Assembly: GCF_000340215.1 (NCBI RefSeq)
Contig: NW_006921532.1
Span: 4,601,126 to 4,665,125, forward strand
Source of the DNA: Pseudocercospora fijiensis CIRAD86
Lineage: Eukaryota; Ascomycota; Dothideomycetes; Mycosphaerellales; Mycosphaerellaceae
DNA: 64,000 nt
Direction: 5' to 3'
The first letter of the stretch is position 1. The number at the start of each line of letters is the position of its first letter. Below are positions 33,646 through 45,527 of the stretch, piece by piece. The notes beneath the pieces were generated by a model, which made no database searches, was not told the origin of the DNA, and was given only the letters and a program-made list of their open reading frames with translations. The translations under genes were made by a program, and so were the position numbers.

Positions 33646-35899
33646 TCCAGTCTGAGAACGGGAGAACTGTAAAAGAGAAGGCCTTTATATTATGTGCGTA
33701 TTCCACAGAAATATGCATAGCGTGGCTTCGGACGAAATACACAATACTTCACTCTTCTCTGCTCAGTGCAGACATTCTTTGCATACCACCAGGCTCTACG
33801 AAGCATGTTCGGCGACTCTCCAAGAACAAAATTTCCAATCTCCAAAGTCGCATTTCAATGACGATGTCGACATAGCCAGCGATGCAGAGGACAGCAATTA
33901 AGTATCTGTGGTATCCCTCACGGATGAGGCTTGCGAACAAGTGGGCATCCCGGTCCTGGTCGTCCTTCGCGTCAGGACTAAGTCGCCATGTTTCAATCAA
34001 TGCTAATAACCTTCGAGGAACCATAGAAGCCCATCCGAGGCCCTTATACATTGACCTGACCAACTGATCCCTCTAGGAAGGTCGATGAGCCAACTCCAGG
34101 TTGCTGAACGAATAATTCACAGAAGAATCTCAGCAACCCGAAGGAGTGAGTGCTACAGCAGCTCACTGTGACGATGAAGTGGGCTGTGGGCCCGAGGTTG
34201 AACCATCAAGAGAGATGCTGGATTTGGCCCATATTATGAAAGGCGTTCTCTATCGCATGGAAGGTTTGAAATTGCAACCTTTCAAGTTTCAAAACCGAGT
34301 GTGGACCATGTTCCAACCCTGCTACGGTATTTCAGTCGGTATGGTAGGAGTTCACTAATCTAGACTGCTGAACAGAAGACCTACATCCACTTCTTAAAAG
34401 CCTTATTTAGTAACTCATGCTGAACGTTGCAGAGCTCTGATGAAGTCGCCCAGTGTGCTTTGATTACCGCGAGATGAAGCGAAAGCATATTGACCCATGA
34501 GTGTTACAGACTTGGATGGTGGGATGGTATGGCACCGGGGGCGGTGTCAAGGATGCCCTTGGGGCTGCAGAGCCGCATGCACATCTATCTCAGCACCTCT
34601 ATTGGACGTAGCTGTGGATAGTCACTAAAGGGCTGGTGCGTTGTGAAAGCGTACGTGGCTGTGTTGGTCACTGTGTGAGATTTGCCATGTCAATGACCTC
34701 GAGTTCTCGGATGCTTTTTTCTGGGGCCGAGAATATAGATCGCAAAGGAGCTGTCACCTGCACCGTTACCCAGAAATGCATTGCTGACCTGACTTGAGCA
34801 CAAGCTCTGCTTATCACCATGCGGTGAGTCGGCGTCACTGAAACCTGCTTCGACTACCGTATGGCAGCAGCCGGAACTACGACAGAGGCTCACAACGATG
34901 CACCACATCTCGTTCGCCCACATGCGAGGAACGGTCAATATGTAGACAGGAGCAGCGCAACGTGCAGGAAAGCAGTGCGGGAGACATTTCGACTCACTTT
35001 GGTGTGAGATTCTCCCGCATCAAGATTGCGGTCAAGAGATCGTCCTCTGGCAGATTGATGGCGCGGCAGGAGCGAACGTACAATCTGTGGTTCCTTTTGC
35101 TTGGCACGGCGCTAAGTGGAAGCGACGACGACTACAGTACGGCCCTCATCGCTGTCTCTCCGATGGGCGATCACGAGAGATTCGAGTGCGCCGCATGCAA
35201 TGTGAGCTCCTGTCTCCCGCGCAGGCACTGTTCCTGTTCCTATTCTTGTTCCTGAGGTCGTGTGCTGTACTGTAGCTGTTTGTTTAGGTTCTCGAGAAAG
35301 GAATGCGATGCTCTGTACACAGTACTGCCCAGCTGTACCTGCATTAGCGTCGGCCACAAGTGGCTAGCGGCGAAAATGTCGCTGCATTGGTGAGAGAATC
35401 AAGAGACACAAATCAGACGACAAACCCAGGGCTGCGCGGCTGCGAATGGGACACCCTTGCGAGCACAGCAGAGGGTGCTGAAGACGCTCTCCGCGAACCA
35501 AACAAGCGGGCAAATGTGAGACGAACGACTGGTTGGTTGTGTGGAGAGCGGTGACTCCATGGCACAAGCAAATAACGCCGTGTCAGACAGCGTGAATACT
35601 GTACAGTACTGTAGTACTGTATCGGCAGGCCATGCGCCCGAGACGGCGAGACGTCCACAGGGCGTCTGTGCTCAGTGTGATCAGTGTGCGGCAGTAAATG
35701 AGGGTGCGGAGGATGGCGTGCGGTGGACGGCAGCAGCGCGTGTGTGCAATCCTCTGCAAGCGTGTGCAAGCGGCGCCGCTTCGCTCAAAGGCTGTAGTAT
35801 AGCGTGAAAAACAACGACGGCGAGCGCTGGTCCACTCGAGTCGGCGTGTTGCTTCTATGATTATTTACACGGCTCCCGGCTGAGATTATTATTGCGTGT
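33646..35899. other. Gene-poor stretch upstream of the SUN gene
   Basis: Over 2.2 kb without a recognisable gene on either strand; open frames are short and composition-driven. A palindromic cluster of GTACTGTA/TACAGTAC lies at 35598-35623. A non-coding transcript or an unfamiliar multi-exon gene cannot be excluded. Confidence 0.4.
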
Positions 35900-36518
35900 C
35901 TGTGCGTCGTGCTGTGTCGGCCGGGCGTTGAGGCGGGCGGCGTGTGATTCGACGGTTAGCCGAAATTGTGCACTGGACGTGCAACAAGGCTCCTTTCACA
36001 TCCCCCAACCATCGACGCTGTCGCTTCGCCTCGCCTCGCCTCTCCTCTGCTCTTTGCGCATGCGTCGACCCATTGACAGCCCGATGCTGTGAAAGCGCCT
36101 CTACCTTCGACAATCGACAATCCCATTATTCCACCCGAAGCCCTTTGCTTCGTTTCGTTCATTGGAATCAGCGCTCACCACACCTCCTCACATTCTTTAC
36201 CGACTACATTTCGCGTGCCAAACCAGCCTTCCGGCCAGACCGAAGCGACAACAGACACCGCCACCCGAGTCACTCGTTCGCGCGACCCCCCACGACCGCC
36301 CTCGACAGCAACGACGGCAGCCTTACCACCCGCTTACGATCAATTGCACAAGCACACCTCGCTGGCTCGCTCGGGGTTCACAGGATAGCAGACATAGTTA
36401 TCGTGGCTTCGCTGCAACGGACAAGGACAGACAACTATCCCCCGCGCACTTGACACTCGCACTCGAAACGAAACCATAACCAACCTCAATCGATCAATCT
36501 TCGGAATAGTGATCTGAA
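35900..36518 (+). promoter_or_regulatory. Probable promoter and long pyrimidine-rich leader of the SUN gene
   Basis: Strongly C/T-rich from about 36000 (TCGCCTCGCCTCTCCTCTG), with many CA-rich stretches towards the ATG, as in long fungal leaders. Two matches to CNYTCNYT, the motif bound by the translational repressor Ssd1 in leaders of yeast SUN-family mRNAs, occur at 36191-36198 (CATTCTTT) and 36271-36278 (CACTCGTT). The motif is degenerate, so these may be chance. Confidence 0.35.
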
Positions 36519-37829
36519 ATGAAGCTATCCCTCGCGCTGCTCCAAGCAGCCATTGCTGTCTCCGCTGCGCAGCCCCACCGTCATGGCCATGCGCACTTGC
36601 ACAAGGAAAGACGTGACCCGGTCCCTAACCCGGCTGCGGACTACGTGACTGTGCCAGGACCTACCCAGATTGTGTATGTGCTGAATGGCCGCCCGATTTC
36701 TGAGGCGGAAGTACAGCAGGGCATCAAGAACGGCTCCCTTGTTTTCGCGCAAGACGGCGAGCTCTCGGCCGCTGGGTACTCTTCCCCAGCCCAATCTAGC
36801 CCTGCTCCTTCAACCTATGCTGCGCCAACCACCAGCACCACACCACCCCCGGCTCCTACGACCTATTCCACTCCGACTCCATCGCCAGCTGCATCATCCA
36901 GCGGCGGAGGATGGGGATCGGACGCGTCAGGCGTTGACTCTGAGTTTCCCGATGGACAGCTGTCTTGTGACACTTTCCCGTCCAAGTACGGCGCCGTTGC
37001 TGTTGACTGGTTGGGACTGGGAGGATGGACCGGTGTTCAGTGCCCGGGCTCCTCATCTGGCAGCGGTTACTCCGACATTCGCACTGTCACCAGTGGTGGC
37101 ACATGTGAAGAGGGCTCCTACTGCTCCTATGCTTGCCCACCCGGCTACCAAAAGTCGCAATGGCCAACCATCCAGGGCGCCACGGGCCAGTCGGTTGGAG
37201 GCATTCAGTGCAAGAACGGCAAGTTGCACTTGACCAACCCGGGGATGTCCAAATCTCTTTGCATGAAGGGCAGCGATAAGGTCCAGGTCCTCGTTCAGAA
37301 CAAACTCAACAAGAACGTTGCCGTATGCCGTACCGACTATCCAGGAACCGAGAGTGAAACTGTCCCCGTCAATGTCGAGCCTGGCTGCACCTCAAACCTT
37401 ACCTGCCCAGATGCCAGCAACTACTACAACTGGCAAGGCAAGAGTACATCTGCCCAGTATTACGTTAACCCTGCTGGAGTTCCTGTTGAGAAGGCCTGCC
37501 AGTGGGGTTCTGCCTCCAACCCATGGGGCAACTACGCTCCACTCAACCTTGGCGTCGGTTACAGCAATGGTGCTGCATGGCTGTCTGTCTTCCAGAACGC
37601 ACCTACCACAAATGCCAAGCTGGAATTCTGCGTCGAGATCCAGGGTGACAATGTTAGCGGCAAGTGCAAGTACTCCAATGGACAATACTGCGGAGGAGCC
37701 GACGGTAACTCGTGTAGCTCGACCACTGGTTGCACTGTAAGCGAACACATCCCTTTGACAATGACAACTCACTAACGCATCTCGCAGGTGTCATTGAGCT
37801 CAGGAACGGCCACGTTCGTGTTCTCCTAA
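36519..37829 (+). CDS. SUN4: SUN-family cell-wall protein (GH132)
   Basis: Secreted wall protein of the Sim1/Uth1/Nca3/Sun4 family, thought to act on beta-glucan in septation and cell separation. Exons 36519-37736 and 37788-37829 (intron 51 nt) give 419 aa. Signal peptide MKLSLALLQAAIAVSAA; a His-rich stretch (HRHGHAHLHKERR, ending in a possible Kex2 site); a Pro/Ser/Thr linker at about 85-135. The C-terminal SUN domain starts near EFPDGQLSCDTFPSKYGAVA and has the conserved Cys pattern (CEEGSYCSYACPPGYQKSQW, CRTDYPGTE, EKACQWGSASNPWGNYAPLN). The 14-codon last exon supplies VSLSSGTATFVFS. The symbol denotes the family; the exact orthologue is not determined. Confidence 0.93.
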
Positions 37830-38725
37830 GTCATGATTACGAGGATGCAGGCGGCCAACTACCCGCCACGGCACGACATGACAGCTCGAACTCTTCCCTC
37901 GATTTCTGTATGGCGTGTGGTCTAGCACCGCTCACGTATCACGAACAGCCCGGCAGCTCCTGTATATGATACCTGGCAATCTTTTCTTGGTCATGCCTTC
38001 GCAAGCGTTAGCGCAGGGTGCTGTTAGGCACCTGGTCGAATCGGCATAAGCATCAGCATCTGATCTTTCACGTCGTGTACGGTCCTCGCGCTGCGGGTTC
38101 GGTGCCGATCGAGTGCGCACGATTCTATCAATTTGGTTTACACAAATGTATGTTTCCTTACCAATGGTTCGAGCTTGTTTGTGTCGTGCAATGGTGAGGA
38201 GGTTGTTTTGCTCGTTTCCTCCTTAGGTCAAGTACGAGAGATGTGTATATGCTCTGTCCGATCTGTTGGACCTAGAAAAACAAGATCGACGTGACAATGA
38301 CAGTGCTGGGCAACGCTGAGACGGGCGAGAGATGGACCTGCCTGTGGATGGTCCGATGGCATCAATCCGCTGATCTGGCATGCGAGGCGTTGCTGCTTGT
38401 AAATAATGTCCTTTTTTAATGTTGAATTGCGCCTCTCCTTGAAGACTTGTGCTCAAAGACATGCAATCCATTGTATTACACACATGGGTGACTTGGGCAT
38501 GAGTGAGTGATGAGTGAGGTGAGACGAAGAAGTCACTTTCGCAGGCTGGGCTTGCTGGGCTTGGCTAACCGCCCCCACATCCTGGCTTCGTAGGTCTTCA
38601 TTGCTGGAGGCAGCAGAAATCTCGACTTTACTTCACCACAAGCATTTTGCGCAAAGGTTCGATACTGCTCAGCCTCTCTGTCACTCACCCCAGCACTGTG
38701 ATCGGAATTGCGAACAATAGCAATC
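37830..38725. other. Intergenic region between the SUN gene and ARP2
   Basis: Holds the SUN 3' untranslated region and the ARP2 promoter. No gene recognised in 896 bp. Confidence 0.4.
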
Positions 38726-40066
38726 ATGGCAGAGGCACCAATTGGTAAGGCAATGGCTGCTCAAGCGCATGTCGGCCATGGCTGATTCAGTCGCAGTGCT
38801 CGATGGAGGCACCGGTTTCCTGAAGGCAGGCTACGCCGGCCAGGTTCGCAACAAACTGAGAGCGTCTGACGGAATGCTATTGACTCTTGCGGCCAGAACT
38901 TTCCGGACCACCAATACCCGTCAATTGTCGGACGACCAATATTGCGAACAGAAGAGCAGGCACCGGGGGACATTCAGCTGAAGGATATCATGTGCGGAGA
39001 CGAGGCTGCTGCTGCTCGGTCGATGCTACAAATCACATATCCGGTACAGCTCTCTCCGAGATCAAGCTACCCGTGCTTAAGAGAATGTGCTGACGCATCA
39101 AAACTGCAGATGGAGAATGGCATCGTCAAGCGATGGGATGACATGCAACATCTGTGGGATTACACATTCTTCGAGAAGATGCGCATAGATCCCACCGGCC
39201 GCAAAATATTGCTGACCGAGCCTCCGATGAATCCATTGAAGAACCGTGAACAGATGTGCGAGGTCATGTTCGAGCGTTACAACTTTGGTGGTGTATACGT
39301 TGCGATTCAAGCCGTCCTTGCTCTTTACGCACAAGGCCTATCCTCGGGCGTTGTGGTCGATTCAGGTGACGGAGTCACTCACATCGTGCCTGTTTATGAG
39401 AGCACCGTTCTCAATCATCTCACACGAAGACTGGACGTTGCCGGCCGAGACGTCACGCGAAATCTGATCTCTTTGCTTCTTCGAAGAGGCTATGCACTCA
39501 ATCGTACCGCTGATTTCGAGACCGTGCGCGCCATCAAAGAGAAGCTTTGCTACGTTTCATACGACCTGGCCCTGGATCAGAAGCTGAGCGAAGATACAAC
39601 TGTGCTGGTGGAATCTTACACGTTACCGGACGGACGTGTAATCCGTGTCGGCAGCGAGCGATTTGAAGCGCCGGAATGTCTTTTCCAACCTCATCTCGTA
39701 GATGTCGAGCAACCTGGAATTGCAGAGTTCTTGTTCAACACCATTCAAGCCGCAGACGTTGACATCCGATCTTCTCTGTACAAGGCTATCGTGCTTTCTG
39801 GAGGCAGCAGCATGTATCCTGGACTCCCATCGCGAATGGAGAAGGAGATCAAGCAGCTTTGGCTTACAAAGGTACTGAACGGCAATCCGGAACGTCTTAA
39901 CAAGTTTAAAGTACGGATAGAAGACCCCCCGAGGAGAAGGCATATGGTCTTCTTGGGTGGTGCTGTACTTGCTAATATTATGGCGGATAAGGAGGGCATG
40001 TGGGTCTCGAAGCAAGAATGGGAGGAGTCTGGAGCTCAGGCTCTGAAGAAGCTTGGTGAGAGATGA
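38726..40066 (+). CDS. ARP2: Actin-related protein 2
   Basis: ATP-binding subunit of the Arp2/3 complex that nucleates branched actin at endocytic patches. Four exons (38726-38744, 38791-38843, 38897-39043, 39110-40066) give 391 aa. The first coding exon is 19 nt (MAEAPI and one base). Splices restore [32 protein letters not shown] and [16 protein letters not shown]. Later actin-fold motifs: [30 protein letters not shown] and [20 protein letters not shown]. The third intron (39044-39109, 66 nt) is a multiple of three without a stop, so genome translation reads through it. Length and the ARP2-type N-terminus separate it from actin and Arp3. Confidence 0.96.
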
Positions 40067-40363
40067 TGAGCTACGGGATATCACATATCCGCGTAGTGTG
40101 ACGACTCAAAATCGGATTTGAAGCTCGTGGCGAGACAGCAGCCAGCATTTTCGCGATGACCACTACAAGGGATTTTCTCTGGTGTAAAAACGCCGGCTGG
40201 TGCTGGGCCAGTAAGAGATCGCATAGCTCAAAGAAGAATTAAGCCACGGCAACCCAAAATGATATGAATGGAGAATGCAAGCTCTTCTCTCATGCGAGAT
40301 CACCACAGATCCGGTACTTCACGCTTCGAAAATACGCATCTTTTCCAACATGTGCTCGCATCG

Positions 40364-41119
40364 CTACTCCTTGATTCCCAGCACAGCCCGCAATTCCTTG
40401 GTCTCGGTATGATCGGCAGTGCCACGCATTCTACTGCACCATTTGACCTCTCCTGCTTGGAACAGCCTAAGACGAATATATCAGCCATTCACGAGACTTT
40501 CCAATTGGTGAGAGGATGAGACTTGTGATATGCTTACCACTCTCCGCCGTTCTGCGCACTTGGTCCTGCCGACAAGGGATGGCCTGAGGTGATGCTGTTC
40601 CACGTACTGTCTAGCACATTCTTGAAGAAAGGCTTCTGCAGATAAGTCGGCTTGGAGTTTGGACCGGTTTTGAGAGTGATATACGTCATTCCCAAGGCTT
40701 TGTAAATGGATGCGCTGGGATCAGTGTAGATTGGGTAAGGGCATGATGTGCGTTCGATATAGCCTGGGATGCATTCAGTGGGACTGATCTGCAGGGCAAG
40801 GTGAGAATATTTCGCGCATACCTGGAATACACTTTGGTTCTCCACAACCTATAAGCGTAATTGAAGTGTTTGATGCCTCAAGAGTGGCGGGAGGCAGGTC
40901 CTTGCTTAGAGCCACGACATACTGCTCACAGGATCCGCAGAAGAAATGACGAATGAATATGATCAGTTGTCTTTCGTTCTCTGCTTTGCCAGTGTAGAGG
41001 TCTTTGAACGGGATCTCGTTCCCATCTTTATCCTTGATCTTCAAGTGGCCGGCTTCCACAAGTGCCTGTGGGGAGGGCAGCTCGCGATGGGATTTCTCGT
41101 TTGCAGTTGCCGAGCCCAT
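40364..41119 (-). CDS. AhpC/TSA peroxiredoxin-like protein (PRXL2/AAED1 type)
   Basis: Thioredoxin-fold protein related to the AhpC/TSA-like family. Exons 41119-40822, 40763-40538 and 40466-40364 give 208 aa; introns are 58 and 71 nt. ATG 41119 (MGSATANEKSH) is the first ATG in the frame. The core contains IIFIRHFFCGSCEQYVVAL, with a CxxC pair at the position of the peroxidatic site, then ITLIGCGEPKCIPGYIERTS and YPIYTDPSASIYKALGM. The last exon gives WLFQAGEVKWCSRMRGTADH. Activity as a thiol peroxidase or redox sensor is not established for most family members. Confidence 0.88.
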
Positions 41120-41549
41120 GATGAGGTGAAACGATTCGTCGATATTCCTTTCCGAAGACAAGGCTGCTGTTGATGCAGATGTTTGGATACGGGGTGCTCA
41201 GGCCAAGGACGTTGTTTCCTACAAACCGCAGCTATAGAAGGGTTACTGTAAAGTGGCACTTTTCCAGCTTCTTACGCTATAATGTGCTCGATGTTGGTGT
41301 GACTGTCGGATCTGGGGCCCAGGCTGATGCACTGTGCATGTAAGCAAGAGCAGAGGTGGAGTCTGCAGTGAGACTCTGAGTGGCGGCAGGCGGCCAACCG
41401 CCACACAGCCGAGTGGCTCAAAGGCGAGAGGACGTCGGACGTCAGGCCGCATCCGTGCGATCTCGTCTGCAACACTCCACTGCCTTTCCATCTATCTCCC
41501 TCCCTTCACCACCACGCCGAGCACTCTTACTGCGCTCGAAGGCTGCGGT
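41120..41549. promoter_or_regulatory. Divergent region between the peroxiredoxin-like gene and mS38
   Basis: 430 bp between two genes on opposite strands. Open frames here are by-products of G/C-rich sequence. No recognised site. Confidence 0.35.
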
Positions 41550-42804
41550 ATGTTCTCGAGCAAGCTTGCCAGGGTCGCCAATCGCACCTGCGCAGCTGCC
41601 AGCGGCGCATCCAGCTCCTCCACGTGCACCGCCCACCGAGCGGCACAGTGCCTCACCGCCCGCCGGCAGACACACCAGCGCCGACAGTCCAGCAGCAAGG
41701 CGTCGTCATGCCCGCCCGATAGCAATGCCAGTGGCGGAAAGCCTGCTGCAACAGCCAAGGGCGCTGCAGCGGATGCCAGCAATCCTATTGCAGAGCCGGC
41801 CTCGCAGCACAGGAGCGGGAAGAAAGTCAGCCGACCAAAGAGATCGAGGCACAACACCGATGAACACAAGGTACCTGACCATTTTGCGGGGCTACCCGCT
41901 GTTCCAGGCACACAGCATATCGACGAGCAAGGTAGGATGGTGTCTAGGCGAAGCAAAAGATTGCATGCGGCTAACTGTTGTTCCCCTCCCAGACCTTCGC
42001 ACGTCAGCCTTCTTCTCATTACACAGACCTCTGTCCCTGGGAAGCACCATTCCTCCCCCGGCCACCGAGAAAGCCTTCGAAAGCGTCTTTAGGACAAAGC
42101 AGCAGCGAGATCCGTGGGAGAATGGCAATTCCGCCGAGCGAAGGCCCGAGGATGTAGTCTACGCACTTGGACCTCTTTTCGAGAATCTGGACGCCTCAGC
42201 GAGCGAAGCACAAGATGATGGAGTACGGTGGGAAGTTTTGTCCGAGAGTCCGTCGCACCAAGATGGAGTGAAGCATTTGGATGGTCCACCCAGGTTACGA
42301 AGCTTGGATGAATTGGTCTCACAACTCAGACCGTTTACCGTGCCACCGCCGCCACAGCCATTCACTGAAGATCTTAAGCAGTCGGAACAGAAGAAACGAG
42401 CATCGAAGCCGAAGCAGAAGAGATATAAGACGACCATCTATCTCACTGAATCAACCACCACCAACGGGCAGGTGGAGTACAGTGCGTCTGTTTCACCCAT
42501 AGAGCGAGTACTCGAGGAGCAGTCTGCAGCAGAAGAGCCCGTGCCAGAAGCCCGAAGACAGTCGACTTTCCGCGAACGAATGCAACGATATCGGACATCG
42601 AAGGCCTACCTTCTCCATCAGCAGGCCATGGTCAGTAGTGCGCCCACAAAGGCGCCTGTCCGGCGAGCACCTAGTGCTGCGAGAAAGGAGCGTATGCTGT
42701 TGATATCTGTCAAGCGACAAAGGAAATTGAAGATGAAGAAGCACAAATACAAGAAGCTTATGAAGCGGACGAGGAATCTCAGGCGAAGGCAGGATCGTGC
42801 ATAG
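41550..42804 (+). CDS. COX24: Mitochondrial small-subunit ribosomal protein mS38 (COX24/AURKAIP1 family)
   Basis: Exons 41550-41931 and 41993-42804 (intron 61 nt) give 397 aa. The N-terminus is Ala/Ser/Thr/Arg-rich and fits a mitochondrial targeting peptide. The C-terminal about 35 residues, MLLISVKRQRKLKMKKHKYK and the following Arg/Lys-rich helix, are the conserved COX24 C-terminal domain. In ribosome structures this basic tail threads into the small-subunit rRNA; in yeast the gene was first found through a defect in COX1 mRNA processing. The long central part (YLTESTTTNGQVEYSASVSP and nearby) is poorly conserved. Divergent from the peroxiredoxin-like gene. Confidence 0.9.
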
Positions 42805-43230
42805 TCTGGTTGAGGCGCGCCACTGGTCACTGCTTTTTTGCATAGCACGGCGTTCTGGTGTGCATCTGGCTGCCCTGTGCCTAGATTCAATAGACTTGCA
42901 TGATTCCAGGACATGCGAGGAGGCCATATGAAGGTCGCGGTCAGCACGGGCATTTAGATCTTTTCTATTGCGTATTACAAGCAATCTCGACCACTATTTT
43001 TTCTACGCTAGTATCCGATATTTGTTGTTCATTGCGAGCGTGACACAGTCGCCAGCCTCCTTCAGAGCAAGGCCTGCCTGCTTTATGGAGTGATGAGTGA
43101 CAACACGATAGCGACTTGCGGATTTGGGAAAGGAGAATGAGGCATCAGAGCTGGAGGACATGTGCTTTTGCGAAGCTGCCTTTTGTCCGGCTGCTAGATC
43201 GAGACCAATTGAACGATAAATCTCTCGTGC
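42805..43230. other. Convergent intergenic region
   Basis: Lies between the 3' ends of mS38 and the dioxygenase-like gene. No gene recognised. Confidence 0.4.
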
Positions 43231-44457
43231 TTAGTGCAGAAACCAGCTCGGAACTTCAGGACCCCAGACTGCCAGGCTCTCATCGCCAGCTGGTCCCCAG
43301 CCCACAGGTGTATCTTGATTGACCAGATCACCGTCCGCATAATGCTCGATCATGTTCCCCGTTGTATCCCACCAATAGTCGAATATCTATCACAAATGTC
43401 AGTTACTATGTATGTTCACACCGTAGCAAGCAAGCACGCAGATCAAGCTTACCTGAGAACCCAGAATATGCCTTCCGATGCCCCATACACTTGTGTAGCC
43501 TTGCTTCCCTAACCATTGATGTCCAAGTTGCTGCGTGTCGTAGTCATGTACTTCAAAAGAGGCGTGGTGTACATGCGATGTGGGATTGGTTGACATGAAG
43601 AAAGTATGGTGATCGACACATGTCTCGCCTCGATCGATGTGTGCAAAGACCGCGACGTCCTTCGTTTTGCCGTCGCCAGCGGGAATATAAAGGAAGTCGG
43701 TGGGTGCGAGATTGAAGGTCCTGGTGTACCACTCAAGTTGCTCTGGGAACTTCTGTACGCAAAGTCCGTAGTGACCAAGCTTATGCACAGCGGCTGGACC
43801 AGGCGTGAAGCGATTGAACTTCCTCACGCGAGGTTTGTCTTCTCCTTCGTAATTGTATATGACCTTTTCTGGCCACTCTGCTCCTGTGGCTGCTGGAGTC
43901 TGACCGTACATTAGATTGACAGGGAAGCCTTCTGGATCTTGAAGGGTAAGGAAATATCCTCCTCCAGGGGCGTCCTTTATCTCCTCGATTGGTCCCTGTG
44001 CTTCTGGCAGTTTTGACGCTTTTTCCAGCTCTTCCATTGATTCCACTTCGTATGTGCCACCGAGGAATTTCATCTCGCCTTTTCGTGCATAGTATACGTA
44101 TTGATCTGTGCCGTACCCTCGAAACCAGATTTCTTCTTCCGTCTCTTTTGCAATATGCATGCCAAAATCTATCAAGAACTTCCGGATCTTCGGCAGGTCA
44201 GGGTGCTGGTAACGCATGTGAGCCAGCTTCACAAGCTTGACCTGCTTGGATCTATCGATTCCCACTCTCTTCTGCCATTGCCGTAGAGGTTCTGACTCCG
44301 GTCCTATGGCTTCTATGTCTGAGATGGTTGCACCTCGATTGGGCTTGATTTCTATGCTGTTGTCTGCGTTCGCTGTGATGGTCACTGGTCGATCCTTGCC
44401 GAACTGTGAGCTGTTGCCAGTGGGCGGCGTCCAAGTCGCTGTGTCAGCAGCAGCCAT
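43231..44457 (-). CDS. VOC superfamily protein, extradiol dioxygenase/glyoxalase-like
   Basis: Two exons (44457-43453 and 43386-43231, intron 66 nt) give 386 aa. The protein has paired VOC modules: residues about 70-195 (LAHMRYQHPDLPKIRKFLID ... FLTLQDPEGFPVNLMYG) and about 220-360. In the second module the expected metal triad is present: His229 (LGHYGLCV), His297 or His298 (VHHASFEV) and Glu349 (NMIEHYADGD), the last in the second exon. This matches type I extradiol ring-cleavage dioxygenases, where Fe(II) is bound by two His and one Glu. Catechol-type substrates are suggested by the family only; fungal members are largely uncharacterised. No signal peptide. Confidence 0.87.
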
Positions 44458-44730
44458 GATGACGAGGTCTTGTTGAAAGATAGAATGGAACTGGAAACGA
44501 ATGGATGGTCTACATGCCTATATATACCTTAATTGATCCATCTCGAAGACCCCACTCTGAGGCGGCTGGCTTAAGGGAAGAGTGAAGTTGTGCAGGAGCA
44601 CAAGCACAAGTGCCGAACACTTGCCAGGTCCCGCTGGTGGGGCTCGGCAAGCCGAATCCGAAGTGGACCGCAGCGTCAACCCTGATGCTCGACCAGTCCA
44701 GTCCACGATACACTTCGGCGCCGACATGCC

Positions 44731-45527
44731 ATGAGCTCGACGACCGCGACGACCACCAATGCGAAGCCCGCCCAGGCGGCCGCGCTATCAGCGGGAAAGG
44801 CCATCGATGTCCTACCCAGCCAAACTTCCCAGCTGTTTGCCAATCTCCATCCAATTCTTCTACTGTCCTTGATCCCCATCGCCTTCCGCAGCTTGGTCAG
44901 CGATCCGGTCAACACCCTTCTTGGTCTCGCGCCGACCACGCTCGTAGTCCAGGCGATCTACTGCATAGTGTGTCTGCCATCATCTGGACAGAGTGCACCT
45001 CCAAAGCCCAAGCCAGGCCAGAAAGCAAAAGCCGTCAAGCCAGCTCAAGATGTCTGGGCTCGATTGGTGGTGAGAGAGTTGCGTGTATCGCATACACGCT
45101 TCATCAGCTGACGAGACCACAGCCGGCCTTCCTCTCCCTCGTGCTTACCTTCTTCCTGTCTGCGCCGCTACTGTACATCACTGTCATCCTCTTCGGCGCC
45201 CCGCTTGTCTCGCACCTGCCGCATACCGCACTCTTAGCTTTACACTTAGCTCTCCTGACTACGCCTCAGTTGTTCTACGTCCATGGCCTCGACACATCGA
45301 CCTGGTTGCGACTTGCGAGTCTGCAGCAACCAATCGACCAGATCTATGGTCTTTCGCTGGGAGCTTGTGTTGGTGCGTGGCTGGGCGCAATACCTATACC
45401 ACTGGACTGGGATCGGGCATGGCAGAAATGGCCCGTTACCATCATTTGTGGCATGTACATCGGAGCCGTCGTAGGAAAGCTTGTGGGAGGCTATCTGCTC
45501 AAAGGCGTCCGGATGAAAATGAATTAA
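44731..45527 (+). CDS. GPI11: GPI biosynthesis protein PIG-F/Gpi11
   Basis: ER membrane protein that partners Gpi7/Gpi13 (PIG-G/PIG-O) ethanolamine-phosphate transferases in GPI-anchor synthesis. Exons 44731-45069 and 45108-45527, with a 38-nt intron, give 252 aa. The intron is short; an alternative donor at 45067 is also in frame. Hydrophobic helices: ILLLSLIPIAFRSLV, LVVQAIYCIVCLP, LVLTFFLSAPLLYITVILFG, LLALHLALLTTPQLFYV and TIICGMYIGAVVGKLVGGY. The family signature GACVGAWLGAIPIPLDWDRAWQKWP is intact. Divergent from the VOC gene across 273 bp. Confidence 0.91.
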
